Shown: in pieces, positions 43,418-51,924 of the stretch
Numbering within the stretch: position 1 is the stretch's first letter
How the letters are laid out: every line of letters begins with the position of its first letter
NCBI RefSeq assembly: GCF_014650875.1
Contig: NZ_BMVU01000008.1
Location: forward strand, 115,103-179,102
Reading direction: 5' to 3'
DNA: 64,000 nucleotides
Origin: Streptomyces minutiscleroticus
GTDB lineage: Bacteria; Actinomycetota; Actinomycetes; Streptomycetales; Streptomycetaceae
Notes under the pieces: model-generated
The model's database searches: none
Seen by the model: the letters and a program-made list of their open reading frames with translations, nothing else
Told to the model about the DNA's origin: nothing
Made by a program: the position numbers and the translations under genes

Positions 43418-44449
43418 TCACTGGCGCAGGCACAGGGTGCCCCAGTGGAACCCGGCTCCGATCGCGCACATGACGTAGGTGTCTCCTGGCCGGAGTCCGT
43501 CCTGGGAGACGGTCTGGTGCAAAGCGGTGAAGATTCCTGCGGCGCCGGTGTTGCCGAGTCGGTCGAGGGTGATGGGGACGCGGTCGGCGGGAATGCCCAG
43601 CTGACTGCGGGCCGCATCCAGGATGTTGATGTTGGCCTGGTGGAGGAAGTAGTGGTCGATGTCCTCGACTACGAGGCCGGCATGGCGGACGGCCCGGGTG
43701 ATGCTTTCGGGCAGACGGGTGGTCGCGGTGTCCCACACGGCGCGCCCGTCCATGCTCACGTAGTGCGCTCCGGCGGCGAGGCTTTCGGGACTGGTGGGCC
43801 GACGGGATCCGCCTGCCGGGATCTGCACCGCGTAGGAGAGCTGGGAGCCGATGTCGTAGGAGAGCAGTCCCGCGCCTTCTGTACCGGTGCGGGTGAGGAC
43901 GGCGGCTGCCGCGGCGTCGCCGAAGAAGACCCCGGCGGTGCGGTCGCCCGGACGGGTGACGCGGGAAGCACAGTCGGCGCCGATGACGAGGACCGTGCCG
44001 AGGGAGGGGTTCTGCAGGAGGTGAGCGGCCAGGAGCACGGCGTGGACGCCGGAGGCGCAGGCGGCGTGGGCCACGTCCAGGGCGAGCGCGCTACAGGCGC
44101 CGAGGGCGTCTTTGACGATCAGCGCGGTCGAGGGCAGGGGCTGGTCGTGGGTGTAGCTGGCCACGATGATGGCGTCCAGGCCGTCCGGGGTGATCCGGGC
44201 TGCTTCCATGGCGGGGCGGGCGGCGGCCACGCACATGTCCGAGGTGGCCAGGTCGGGTGCGAGGCGGCGGCGTTCGTGAATACCGGTGCGCGTGGTGATC
44301 CAGTCGCCGCTTCTGCGGGTGGAGCGGGTGAGGTCGTCGTTGGTCACGACCTGCGAGGGGACGTGAAGTCCGGTGCCGGTGACGGCGAAGGGCACGGACA
44401 GGCCGTTTCCGGTGTGGGAAGCGGCGGGCTCGTGGGCGAGGGTGGTCAT
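43418..44449 (-). CDS. Beta-ketoacyl-ACP synthase III family protein (FabH-like)
   Basis: A 343-residue thiolase-fold protein with an intact KAS III triad: Cys131 (HAACASG), His270 (FLHQANINILDAA) and Asn300 (LGNTGAAG). The N-terminus (FAVTGTGLHVPSQVVTNDDL, and DWITTRTGIHERRR) is typical FabH. Its ATG overlaps the stop of the upstream gene (ATGA), so the two are translationally coupled. It is not with fatty-acid genes, so it probably performs acyl transfer or condensation in a special metabolite pathway. Downstream is only IS debris. Confidence 0.9.
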   Translation of the reverse strand: MTTLAHEPAASHTGNGLSVPFAVTGTGLHVPSQVVTNDDLTRSTRRSGDWITTRTGIHERRRLAPDLATSDMCVAAARPAMEAARITPDGLDAIIVASYTHDQPLPSTALIVKDALGACSALALDVAHAACASGVHAVLLAAHLLQNPSLGTVLVIGADCASRVTRPGDRTAGVFFGDAAAAAVLTRTGTEGAGLLSYDIGSQLSYAVQIPAGGSRRPTSPESLAAGAHYVSMDGRAVWDTATTRLPESITRAVRHAGLVVEDIDHYFLHQANINILDAARSQLGIPADRVPITLDRLGNTGAAGIFTALHQTVSQDGLRPGDTYVMCAIGAGFHWGTLCLRQ

Positions 44450-46296
44450 GCCAGGGTGCTCTTCTCGGCGCGCGTGAGGGTTTCGAGGTCGGTGTAGAAC
44501 CGGCCCGAGGGGCGGGGCAGCCCCAGGAGGATGCGGCGGGCGGCCTCTGCGGTGAGAGCGCCGCCCAGGGCGACACCGGAGGCGAGTTGCGGCCAGCTGC
44601 TGAGGGTGGTGCCCAGGCGGGGGATGGAGGCGGCCATGTCGCGGCTGATGGTGTCGCGGCCGACCATGGCGAGGATGGTGTCCACCGTCTGCGCGGGCGT
44701 GAGGTCGGCGAGGTCACGGGAGGTGGTCTCGCCGAGGATTCCGTGCAGGAGCGGCCGGTGAGGTTCGAGGTCGAACCGCTCGACGTCCAGCAGACCGCGG
44801 TCGTTGGCGTCCATGACGACCGGGATGCGCAGGGCACGGGCACGCTCCCGGGCCGCGAGCTTCACGTACGGGGTGTCGCATTCCTCGACGAGGAGGTCGA
44901 TGGGCCCGTTGCCTGCGCTGAAGAACTCCTCCATCACCTCCTCGGTCAGGCCGCCGGGGTAGATCTCGATGTCCAGCCAGGGGTCGATCTCCGCCATGTG
45001 CCGGGCGGCGATCACGCACTTGTTCAGCCCGAGGTGGTGGACGCCGGCGCGCAGCCTGTTCAGGTTGGAGAGGCTGAGGTGATCGAAGTCGGCCAGCTTG
45101 AACGCGCCCGCGATCCCTTCCATGGCGAAGGTGACAGCCGCGCTGCTGCCGACCGACAGGCCGATGATGCCGACACGGCGCCGCAGCAGCTCGCGCTGCT
45201 GCGGGCGCTCGATCTTCCCGCGGTTGCGGTCGGTGCGTACCAGGCGGAACTCCTCCTTGGGCAGCAGATGCACCACGCGGCCCGACCACGGGTACCAGAC
45301 CCACGTCCCGTACTCCCGCAGACCGCGGCCCGCCAACTGCTCGCGCACGGCCTGCTCCACCGCCGCCGGCGAACGCCGCAGTTCGGGGTCGCGGCTGGTG
45401 ACCAGTTCCCTGAGCTGGTCCTCGATCGTGTCGTGTACCTCACGCACCTGCCCTGAGCCGAGCAGAGCTTCGAAGTCCAGCGCGTCTTGCGTACGGCCGA
45501 GGTCGAACAGCGCAGGCTGCCAGCGATCGACGCCATGGGCGGGTGAAGTGGTGGCCGTGGCCGGGACGGCAGGAGCCGCCGCCTCGTGCCCGTCGTCTGC
45601 CATGCGGTCCTCGTCGAACCCGATTCGTTCTGCGGGCGTGACGAAGGCCGGGAACTGATCTTCCAAGCCCTCCACCAGAGCGTTGTACTCCCCGGCCGGT
45701 CCCGCCGCCCGGTACAGCAGGACGACGACGTCTTCGGTGTACCGCTCGACGTGCCGACGGGTTTCCGGTACCGGACGGAAGCCGAAACGCTCATGGAACA
45801 GGTTCTGGCCGTCGGCCGTGCCGGAGGTCCCGATCATCGCCTTGGCACCCAGGTGGCGGGCGGCGGCGATGGCGACGGCGTTCAGATAGATGCCGAGCCC
45901 CAGCTTGCGTGCATGGTGTTCGACCACCAGCCGGCTGTGCTCGAACGTTTCCGTAGCGCCCACGCCGTACGCGCGCAGCACCTCTTCGTAGCGGTCCGCA
46001 CCCAGGTACGCCCTGGTCTGAAACAGCCGGCCCGTCTCCGGCGTGGCGAGCCGCACATACCCCACAGGGCGTCCGTGCGGCTCTCGCCGTGCGATGAAAT
46101 GCCAGGCGCCGAAGTCCAGGTCCTGCTCGTCCGCGTACACGCCGTCCGCCGTGCGGAAACCGGGCCGACGCCCGCGGTCGTACAGGATTCGCGCTCTCAG
46201 CCGACGGGTCCGCTCCAGCAGCGTCCCACCGGCCGCGGTGCCCTGCTCGATACGGAACGCGGAGACATCCCATGCGGGCACGCATTCGGATCGCAC
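44446..46296 (-). CDS. Fusion of an N-acyltransferase (GNAT/FeeM-like) and an E1-like ThiF domain (Rv1355c type)
   Basis: A 616-residue two-part protein. Residues about 15-190 form an acyltransferase domain: WHFIARREPHGRPVGYVRLA, then SRLVVEHHARKLGLGIYLNA and LFHERFGFRPVPETRRHVER. Residues about 330-540 are an adenylating E1/ThiF fold: VGIIGLSVGSSAAVTFAMEG (about 373-392), LADFDHLSLSNLNR with the D-x-D and Arg used for ATP (about 401-414), VEECDTPYVKLAARERARAL and VVMDANDRGLLDVERFDLEP. The latter resembles the mycobacterial Rv1355c family without its nitroreductase-like end. The GTG at 46296 follows AAGGAG; an ATG at 46377 is possible. Coupled to KAS III. Confidence 0.75.
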   Translation of the reverse strand: MRSECVPAWDVSAFRIEQGTAAGGTLLERTRRLRARILYDRGRRPGFRTADGVYADEQDLDFGAWHFIARREPHGRPVGYVRLATPETGRLFQTRAYLGADRYEEVLRAYGVGATETFEHSRLVVEHHARKLGLGIYLNAVAIAAARHLGAKAMIGTSGTADGQNLFHERFGFRPVPETRRHVERYTEDVVVLLYRAAGPAGEYNALVEGLEDQFPAFVTPAERIGFDEDRMADDGHEAAAPAVPATATTSPAHGVDRWQPALFDLGRTQDALDFEALLGSGQVREVHDTIEDQLRELVTSRDPELRRSPAAVEQAVREQLAGRGLREYGTWVWYPWSGRVVHLLPKEEFRLVRTDRNRGKIERPQQRELLRRRVGIIGLSVGSSAAVTFAMEGIAGAFKLADFDHLSLSNLNRLRAGVHHLGLNKCVIAARHMAEIDPWLDIEIYPGGLTEEVMEEFFSAGNGPIDLLVEECDTPYVKLAARERARALRIPVVMDANDRGLLDVERFDLEPHRPLLHGILGETTSRDLADLTPAQTVDTILAMVGRDTISRDMAASIPRLGTTLSSWPQLASGVALGGALTAEAARRILLGLPRPSGRFYTDLETLTRAEKSTLA

Positions 46297-46648
46297 AGGC
46301 CTCTCACTCCTTCCCTCTGCTCCGGCACGCGCCGTCCGGCCGTGCCCGGGAAGCGTCCACAGGCACGCATCCGTCATCGCAACGAGGGCCTGACGTGCAT
46401 GGTTGCGCGGACGGGAACCGCGTCACCCCCCGGACGTCTGTCCTCTGACACCGGCCGGCCCACCTCGGGGGACCTGCTGCACGACTGCCTCTGTGCCCAC
46501 CGGCGGCGGCCTTCGGGCACGAGGGGAGGGCGGATCACAAAGGGGTGTTCACTAGATCAGGTGTCATATGCACTGTTCGATATGCCTGACGAATGCTTTG
46601 CCCCATGCTGAAGGAGATGCAAGGCAACATTCCGGAAGGACTCGGCGC
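46297..46648. other. Divergent promoter region, ThiF fusion and EF-hand genes
   Basis: 352 bp between the two divergent genes. It should contain both promoters. The part near 46550-46600 is AT richer and has the loosely symmetric TCAGG...CCTGA (46557-46589). No gene seen. Confidence 0.4.
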
Positions 46649-47200
46649 ATGACCACGACCACGCAGGATGTCATCACCCTCAAGCTCGAACGCACTTTCG
46701 ACACCATGGACGCCAACCGCGACGGCTACGTGGACTGGACGGACTACCAGCAGCTCGCCGACCGCTACATCCAGGGCTACCGCCTCGACAGGGCCGACCG
46801 CCGAGCCAGGGCGCTCCACACGTTCTGCCAGATCTACTGGCTGGAGCTGCTGCGCCACGCGGACGTGAACAGCGACCGGCTCACGAAAGACCAGTTCGTC
46901 ACGGCCAACCGCCTCGCCGTCATCGACACCAGCCGCCTCAACGTGACCGAGGGCGGTGGCCACGCCATGTTCGACGTCATCGACGTCGACGGCGACAACG
47001 AAATCAGCAAGGACGAGTTCTCCCGCTTCCTGAGGGATGTGTGGAGGATCGACGCGCCCGACGCGATGGACAGCTTCGCCCGGCTGGACACCGACGGAGA
47101 CGGCGTGATCTCGCGCCATGAATTCATCCGCGCGATCCGCGAACACTTCCTGTCCAACGACCCGGACGCCCCGGGCAGCCTGTTCTTCGGGCACGTCTGA
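46649..47200 (+). CDS. EF-hand calcium-binding protein (calerythrin-like)
   Basis: A 183-residue acidic protein with four EF-hand positions: DANRDGYVDWTD (21-32), a degenerate DVNSDRLTKDQF (72-83, no Gly at position 6), DVDGDNEISKDE (112-123) and DTDGDGVISRHE (147-158). This is the spacing of actinobacterial calerythrin/CabB-type proteins, which buffer or sense cytosolic Ca2+. GGAAGGA lies 9 bases before the ATG. Divergent from the acyltransferase/ThiF gene. Confidence 0.9.
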   Translation: MTTTTQDVITLKLERTFDTMDANRDGYVDWTDYQQLADRYIQGYRLDRADRRARALHTFCQIYWLELLRHADVNSDRLTKDQFVTANRLAVIDTSRLNVTEGGGHAMFDVIDVDGDNEISKDEFSRFLRDVWRIDAPDAMDSFARLDTDGDGVISRHEFIRAIREHFLSNDPDAPGSLFFGHV

Positions 47201-47600
47201 CCCAGCCGCCCCAGACAATGATCGACTAGACCAAGGGCTCGCGACGGCCGCCCGCTGCAGAGCGCTCCAGTGAGCGACCCGTCTTCATGCGCACGCCCCT
47301 TCCGCCGCGAGCGAGTGGTCTTGCGTGACCTTGCCCGCCTCCTGTTCGTAGGCGACCCGATGAACACCGCGCGGCCGTTCCTCTCCGACCTGCTGAGCGA
47401 CCTGCTCGACCAGGCCGCACCCCCATGCGCACGGTTCGTCATCGCTCTGGTCGCCGTCTGTACCGTCCCTGCCGCCGAGATGCGCACCGCGCGTGCCGTC
47501 GCCCCGAGCCTTGCCTGCAAAACCCTTGTACTGCCCCTGCTCGTAGGCGGGGCCGTGTTCCCGGCGCGGGTGGCGGGCCGTCCGCGCGCGGGGAACAAGG
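47201..47600. other. 400-bp gap, no convincing gene
   Basis: Between the EF-hand gene and the end of the chimeric hydrolase. Open frames are arginine rich with no recognised domain. Confidence 0.4.
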
Positions 47601-48557
47601 TCAGCCGCAGAAGCCCGAGAAGCTCGTGTACGTGTCGGCGATCTGGCCGCGGACGGTGGCGCACTCGCCGCGGGCCGGGATGTGGACCGGGCCCGCGTAG
47701 GTGGTGTAGGCGCCGGAGTCCGAGGAGCTGACCTGGGTGTGGTTGGTCTGGTAGACCTTCGCCTGCATGTACACGGCCGCGCCCTTCCGGGCCCGTACGG
47801 TCACGGCGCAGTTCTCGCCGATCCGCTCGTTCCAGGTGAGGTAGACGGTGCCGAGGTCGCCGATGTGGCGGCCGTGGACGACGCTGTAGCCGGAACCGCA
47901 GGCTCCGTTGTACTCGGCGGCGTACGCGCCCTGCGCAGCGGCGGAGGCGGGTGCCGTGAAGGCGGCGCCACCGGCCACCGCGGCGGCCAGGGCGGTGACG
48001 GCGGCGGCGTCGACGTCCTTGTAGGTCGCGGCTTCCTGGACGGCCACCGTGCTTCCCATGGAGTGGCCGACCAGTGCGACCGGCAGCCCCTTGTGGGCGG
48101 TCTTCAGCGTGGTGATCAGTTGGTGGATGGTGGCGGCATGCGTCGTGCCGTTCAGCTTGTCCGCGGCCGGGCTGCTGGAGTTGCCGGTTCCCAGGCGGTC
48201 CACGGCGACGGTGATCCAGCCGTCTTCGGCCGCCTCGCGTGCCTGTGAGATCCAGCCGCGGTCTGTCTTGAGATCGAAGCACCTGTGGTCGTAGGTGACG
48301 CCCGGGATCATCACCTGGGGGCCCTTCACGCGGGCGTGGGTCGGCCGGTATTCCACGGCGCTCACCGTCTGGTCGGCTGGTCCGCTGCCGGTGAGCGAGA
48401 CCTTCTGGGTGATCGTGTGGCGCGTGAAGCCTGATACGCGTTCGGAGGCGGCGGACGCATTTCGGGGTGTGGCCGCGACGGCGGTGACGAGCAACGCGGC
48501 AAACGCCGCGCCCGCGGTGAAGTGGGCCGCGCGGTGTCGGGGCTTGGTCCAGGACAT
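47601..48557 (-). CDS. Secreted alpha/beta hydrolase fused in frame to a spore-associated-protein-like domain
   Basis: A 318-residue chimera. Residues 1-37 are a signal peptide (FTAGAAFAALLVTAVAA...ASA). Residues 40-182 are the first half of an alpha/beta hydrolase with oxyanion region VMIPGVTYDHRCFDL and nucleophile elbow ALVGHSMGST (Ser166). At about residue 184 it switches to VTALAAAVAGGAAFTAPASA, a second, now internal signal peptide, followed by the SapA-like protein AQGAYAAEYNGACGSGYSVV, GTVYLTWNERIGENCAVTVR and YTTYAGPVHIPARGEC. The hydrolase lacks its catalytic Asp/His half. The fusion probably arose by deletion between two neighbouring genes near 48005. Confidence 0.75.
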   Translation of the reverse strand: MSWTKPRHRAAHFTAGAAFAALLVTAVAATPRNASAASERVSGFTRHTITQKVSLTGSGPADQTVSAVEYRPTHARVKGPQVMIPGVTYDHRCFDLKTDRGWISQAREAAEDGWITVAVDRLGTGNSSSPAADKLNGTTHAATIHQLITTLKTAHKGLPVALVGHSMGSTVAVQEAATYKDVDAAAVTALAAAVAGGAAFTAPASAAAQGAYAAEYNGACGSGYSVVHGRHIGDLGTVYLTWNERIGENCAVTVRARKGAAVYMQAKVYQTNHTQVSSSDSGAYTTYAGPVHIPARGECATVRGQIADTYTSFSGFCG

Positions 48558-48931
48558 GGGAGATCCTTGCTGTCTTGGCCGAGGCGCGGCCTCGGATGAA
48601 GCCTGAGCAGGCGTCGCGACGGATGGCGAAGGGGCGTTGATCGAGCCGTGACTGCCGGTAGGCGGGTCGGCTCGCCATCGGATCGGCTGTGGGAGCAGCC
48701 TGAAAGAGGTGGTGCATGCTCGGAGGCGCCGGTGTCCTCAACCGTGCCGGAGAAGACGGTTGAGGACGGCCGAGGCACGCGCGAGAAGGGCCGGGCGGTG
48801 GCGGGCGCCGAACCCGCCGGCCCGACTCGCGCAACAGGGTTCACTGCCGTCCCGGTCGGCAGGGAGTTCTGCGGCCTCATGCTTTGGATCCGCAGCCTGG
48901 CCCCACCGGGTGCTCTCGCCCCGAACGGGCT
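48558..48931. other. 374-bp gap
   Basis: Between the chimera start and the aldo/keto reductase stop. It should contain the chimera's promoter. No gene recognised. Confidence 0.4.
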
Positions 48932-49816
48932 CTAACGGCCGATCTTGTCCAGCTCGGCGAGTTCCTCGTCGGAGAGCGCAAGGCCCGCGCCGGCGACGTT
49001 CTCGCGCAGGTGCGCCACCGACGACGTGCCGGGAATGAGCAGGATGTTCGGGGATCGCCGCAGCAGCCAGGCCAGGGCGACCGACATGGGCGTCGCGTCC
49101 AGCCGGGCGGCCACGGCGGAGAGTGCCGAGGACTGCAGCGGGGTGAAGCCGCCGAGCGGGAAGAAGGGCACGTAGGCGATGCCCTGCTCGGCGAGTTCGT
49201 CGATCAGCCCGTCGTCCTGGCGGTGGGCGAGGTTGTACATGTTCTGCACGCACACGATCGGTGCGATCGAGCGTGCCTCGGCGACCTGCTCCGCCGTCGC
49301 GTTGCTTACTCCGAGGTGCCGGATCAGGCCCTGCCGCTGGAGTTCGACGAGCGCCTCGAAGGGCTCGGCCAGCGAGCCGGGCCGGGGGCCCTGGGCGTCG
49401 CCGAGCCGGAGATTGACCACGTCGAGCGCGTCGAGGCCGAGGTCGTCCAGGTTCTCGTGCACGGCGCGGCGCAGTTCCTCCGGCCGCCGGGCCGGGGGCC
49501 AGCCGCCCTGCCGGTCGCGGACCGCGCCGACCTTGGTCACAATGCGCAGCGATGCGGGGTAGGGGTGCAGCGCTTCGCGGATCAGCCGGTTGGTGACGCG
49601 TGGTCCGTAGGCACCAGCGGTGTCGATGTGGGTGATGCCGAGGTCGACGGCCTCGCGCAGGACGGCGAGCGCGCCGTCGTGGTCGGCGGGCGGGCCCATG
49701 ACCCCGGGGCCGGCGAGCTGCATGGCGCCGTAGCCGAAGCGGTCGACGGTCAGGTCGCCCAGGGTCCAGGTGCCGCCGGGCAGTGACGAAGAGGGTGTGT
49801 TCGTGGTGTCGCTCAT
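48932..49816 (-). CDS. Aldo/keto reductase
   Basis: A 294-residue AKR with the barrel and catalytic signature: FGYGAMQLAGPGVMG, ITHIDTAGAYGPRVTNRLIR (Asp and Tyr), IVTKVG (Lys), LDVVNLRLGD, and the cofactor end LLIPGTSSVAHLRENVAGAG. The position after LDVVNLR lacks the usual His in some subfamilies, here it reads R-L-G-D. It reduces aldehydes or ketones with NADPH. The ATG at 49816 (MSDTTNTPSS) is chosen. Divergent from LysR, which probably controls it. Confidence 0.88.
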   Translation of the reverse strand: MSDTTNTPSSSLPGGTWTLGDLTVDRFGYGAMQLAGPGVMGPPADHDGALAVLREAVDLGITHIDTAGAYGPRVTNRLIREALHPYPASLRIVTKVGAVRDRQGGWPPARRPEELRRAVHENLDDLGLDALDVVNLRLGDAQGPRPGSLAEPFEALVELQRQGLIRHLGVSNATAEQVAEARSIAPIVCVQNMYNLAHRQDDGLIDELAEQGIAYVPFFPLGGFTPLQSSALSAVAARLDATPMSVALAWLLRRSPNILLIPGTSSVAHLRENVAGAGLALSDEELAELDKIGR

Positions 49817-49872
49817 GCCGTCGATGGTCACTCGCGGACAAGCGGCGCAGCCAATACCGACACAATGCCCTG

Positions 49873-49891
49873 TGATACCCGGCAGGTATCA
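49873..49891. promoter_or_regulatory. LysR box TGATACC-N5-GGTATCA
   Basis: A perfect 7-bp inverted repeat (49873-49879 and 49885-49891) that fits the T-N11-A rule for LysR-type regulators. It lies 18 bp before the LysR start and 56 bp from the AKR start, and probably controls both. Confidence 0.75.
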
Positions 49892-49909
49892 CCGAGGTAT
49901 GGTGGGATC

Positions 49910-50791
49910 ATGGACACCCCGGACACCCCGGACGCCCTGGAGACCCGCGAGCTGAGGTACTTCCTGGCCGTGGCCGAGGAACTGCACTTCGGTCGTGCCG
50001 CCGAGCGCCTGGGCATGGCGCAGCCACCGCTGTCCCGGGCGATCCAGCGGCTCGAGCGGCGCCTCGGCGTCTCGCTGCTGCAGCGCAACCGCCGCGGCGT
50101 CGCCCTGACCGACGCCGGAGAGATGCTGCTGCACGAGGGCCGCGCGGCTCTCGACGCGACCACCGCCGCTGCCCGCCGCACCCGCCGCGCCGGCGGCGCC
50201 GACCGCCCGGGCGGCTCCCGCAACCGCCTGGTGCTGGCGGTGAAGGCCGGCGCGTTTCACGAGCTGCTGCACAAGCTCCTCGACGCCTACGCGGCCGAGC
50301 CCGACGCCGCCGAGATCGAGGTACTGCCGAGCGGCACGTGTGAGCAGGAAGAAATGCTGCGCGACGGCCGCGCTGACGCGGCGCTCATGCACAAACCGTT
50401 CAACTCCCTCGCCGGATTCGACAGCGAGGAACTGATGACCGAAGGGCAGATCGCCGTCCTGCCCGCCGGGCACCCCCTCGCCGCGCACAGAACCCTGTCG
50501 CTTGCCGACGTCAGCAACATCCCCGGTCTTCCGCTCGCCCGCTGGGCCCGCAACGGCATCTACCCACCCGGCCCGGGCCCCGAGATCCACGACCAGACGC
50601 AACTGGCCCAACTGATCGCCCTCGGACGCACCGTGGCCGTCTTCCCCGACTCCGCCCGCACCTGGCTGTGGGCCGAGCACACCGCCGTCCCCCTGACCGA
50701 CGCGCCCCCCGTCGTCACCCACATCGCCTGGCCGGCCCACAGCCGCTCCCTCGCCCTCGCAAGGCTGGTCCGCACAGCCACACGGCTATGA
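49910..50791 (+). CDS. LysR family transcriptional regulator
   Basis: A 293-residue LTTR: ETRELRYFLAVAEELHFGRA, AERLGMAQPPLSRAIQRLER and LGVSLLQRNRRGVALTDAGE in residues 11-70 form the winged helix and its linker. The periplasmic-binding-like effector domain follows from about residue 95. It begins with a MDTPDTPDA repeat coded by a GGACACCCC tandem duplication. The start has GGTGGG upstream. Divergent from an aldo/keto reductase. Confidence 0.9.
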   Translation: MDTPDTPDALETRELRYFLAVAEELHFGRAAERLGMAQPPLSRAIQRLERRLGVSLLQRNRRGVALTDAGEMLLHEGRAALDATTAAARRTRRAGGADRPGGSRNRLVLAVKAGAFHELLHKLLDAYAAEPDAAEIEVLPSGTCEQEEMLRDGRADAALMHKPFNSLAGFDSEELMTEGQIAVLPAGHPLAAHRTLSLADVSNIPGLPLARWARNGIYPPGPGPEIHDQTQLAQLIALGRTVAVFPDSARTWLWAEHTAVPLTDAPPVVTHIAWPAHSRSLALARLVRTATRL

Positions 50792-51439
50792 CCGACCTCC
50801 GGTACGGGAGTGTCATCCCGGAAAGGGCGGGGCCGGTCAAGCGTCGTGTCCGACCGGGTTTCTCCTCTTGGGCAGTCGATCGAGACGTGCTGAGGTGAGG
50901 GAACGGGGCGGTCCCGTCTCCGGCTGATGCGCTGTGGTCCCGCCTGGGACGGAACGTTGTGGTGGTGCGCTCTTCACCGGGCGTGATGCTGAAGTGGCGG
51001 TGCGCCGGCCGTCGGTCATCCCTCCGCCGTGCCCGGGGCGTGCGCATGCCGGTGCGGCACGGTGCGGGTCGGCACACGGCCGACGGGCTCCATCGTGAAT
51101 CCGGGCGCGCCGCGGTGTGGGCCGTACACTCCGCCGATCTCGCGTCGGTCGTGGGTCCGGAGGCTGCTCACGCCGCACCCCGGCGGGACAGGCCGCGGAC
51201 TTCGCCCTCGCGCAGCCCGTAGGAGACCAGGGTGAGCGGTTTGCGAGACGCGGCAGCCTTGGCGACATTGCGAGCCTCGGTCGCCCTTTGGTCCACGTCG
51301 GCGAGAACGTGAGCCACTTCGGCCAGACGTCTCTGTTCAGGGCGTGGCTGCACGTGTGGGACGCACTCGGCTACACGCCCGTTCTCGCCTCGGTCAACGC
51401 AGCCCACCTCAAGCTCGACGGCGTCCCCCGAGGCCGCAG
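50792..51439. other. 650-bp region without a clear gene
   Basis: A minus-strand frame ending near 51170 (VAKAAASRKPLTLVSYGLRE) and a plus-strand one (GENVSHFGQTSLFRAWLHVW) are open but not recognised. Probably decayed DNA next to an IS fragment. Confidence 0.35.
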
Positions 51440-51680
51440 GCGAGGAAGATGAGGGCGCTGTGGAGTTCGGTGCGGCGTTCCCAGTGGACGGCGAGGCGAT
51501 TGAACTGGTGGAGGAGGGCGAAGGTCTGCTCGACGACGTAGCGGAGTTTGCCCAGGCCCTGGATGTCCGGGACCCCTGCGGGAGATGACCGGGAGGATCC
51601 GGCGCTTTCGCAGTTCGCGGAGGTTGGGTTCGGAGTCGTAGCCCTTGTCGCCGAAGCCCCGACACGGCCCGCACGACCTC
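51440..51680 (-). pseudogene. IS5 family transposase, C-terminal fragment, frameshifted
   Basis: Pieces in two frames: FGDKGYDSEPNLRELRKRRI and, after a shift near 51575, GLGKLRYVVEQTFALLHQFN followed by RLAVHWERRTELHSALIFLA. This is the R-W-V-V-E-R-T-x-x-W-L-x-x-F-R-R-L end of IS5-type transposases including the last catalytic Glu region. The rest of the element is missing. Confidence 0.65.
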
Positions 51681-51924
51681 GAAACGATCAGCCGGGAATC
51701 AAGCCGGTGGATCCGAGGTGAGTCAGCGCACCAGGCAAGGGGGCTCTCACAGTACCTGTATCACCAGGGTCTCCCAGACGTTCAAAACGCCTGTCAACCT
51801 GGTTGAGTCGAAAGCGCCGACAACACTTCATGGAAACGCACTGCAGCTTTATCCCCATCGATTCAGCTGCCCGAATGCGCGACCGTGTCGGCGCATTCTT
51901 CCACGAAAGAAGGGACGGAGACCC
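51681..51924. other. Upstream region of the SDR gene
   Basis: AT richer (about 51770-51870) than its surroundings, with the probable promoter of the SDR/XRE operon. No gene seen. Confidence 0.4.

Noticed and set aside
43418..46296. Thiamine or molybdopterin biosynthesis assignment for the ThiF-containing gene
   Set aside because: No sulfur-carrier protein, MoaD/ThiS-like gene or other pathway gene nearby; the acyltransferase domain and KAS III point elsewhere.
46834..48834. A 666-codon minus-strand frame across the EF-hand gene and the chimera
   Set aside because: Shadow frame of low-complexity Arg/Pro sequence; both real genes have clear domains and starts.
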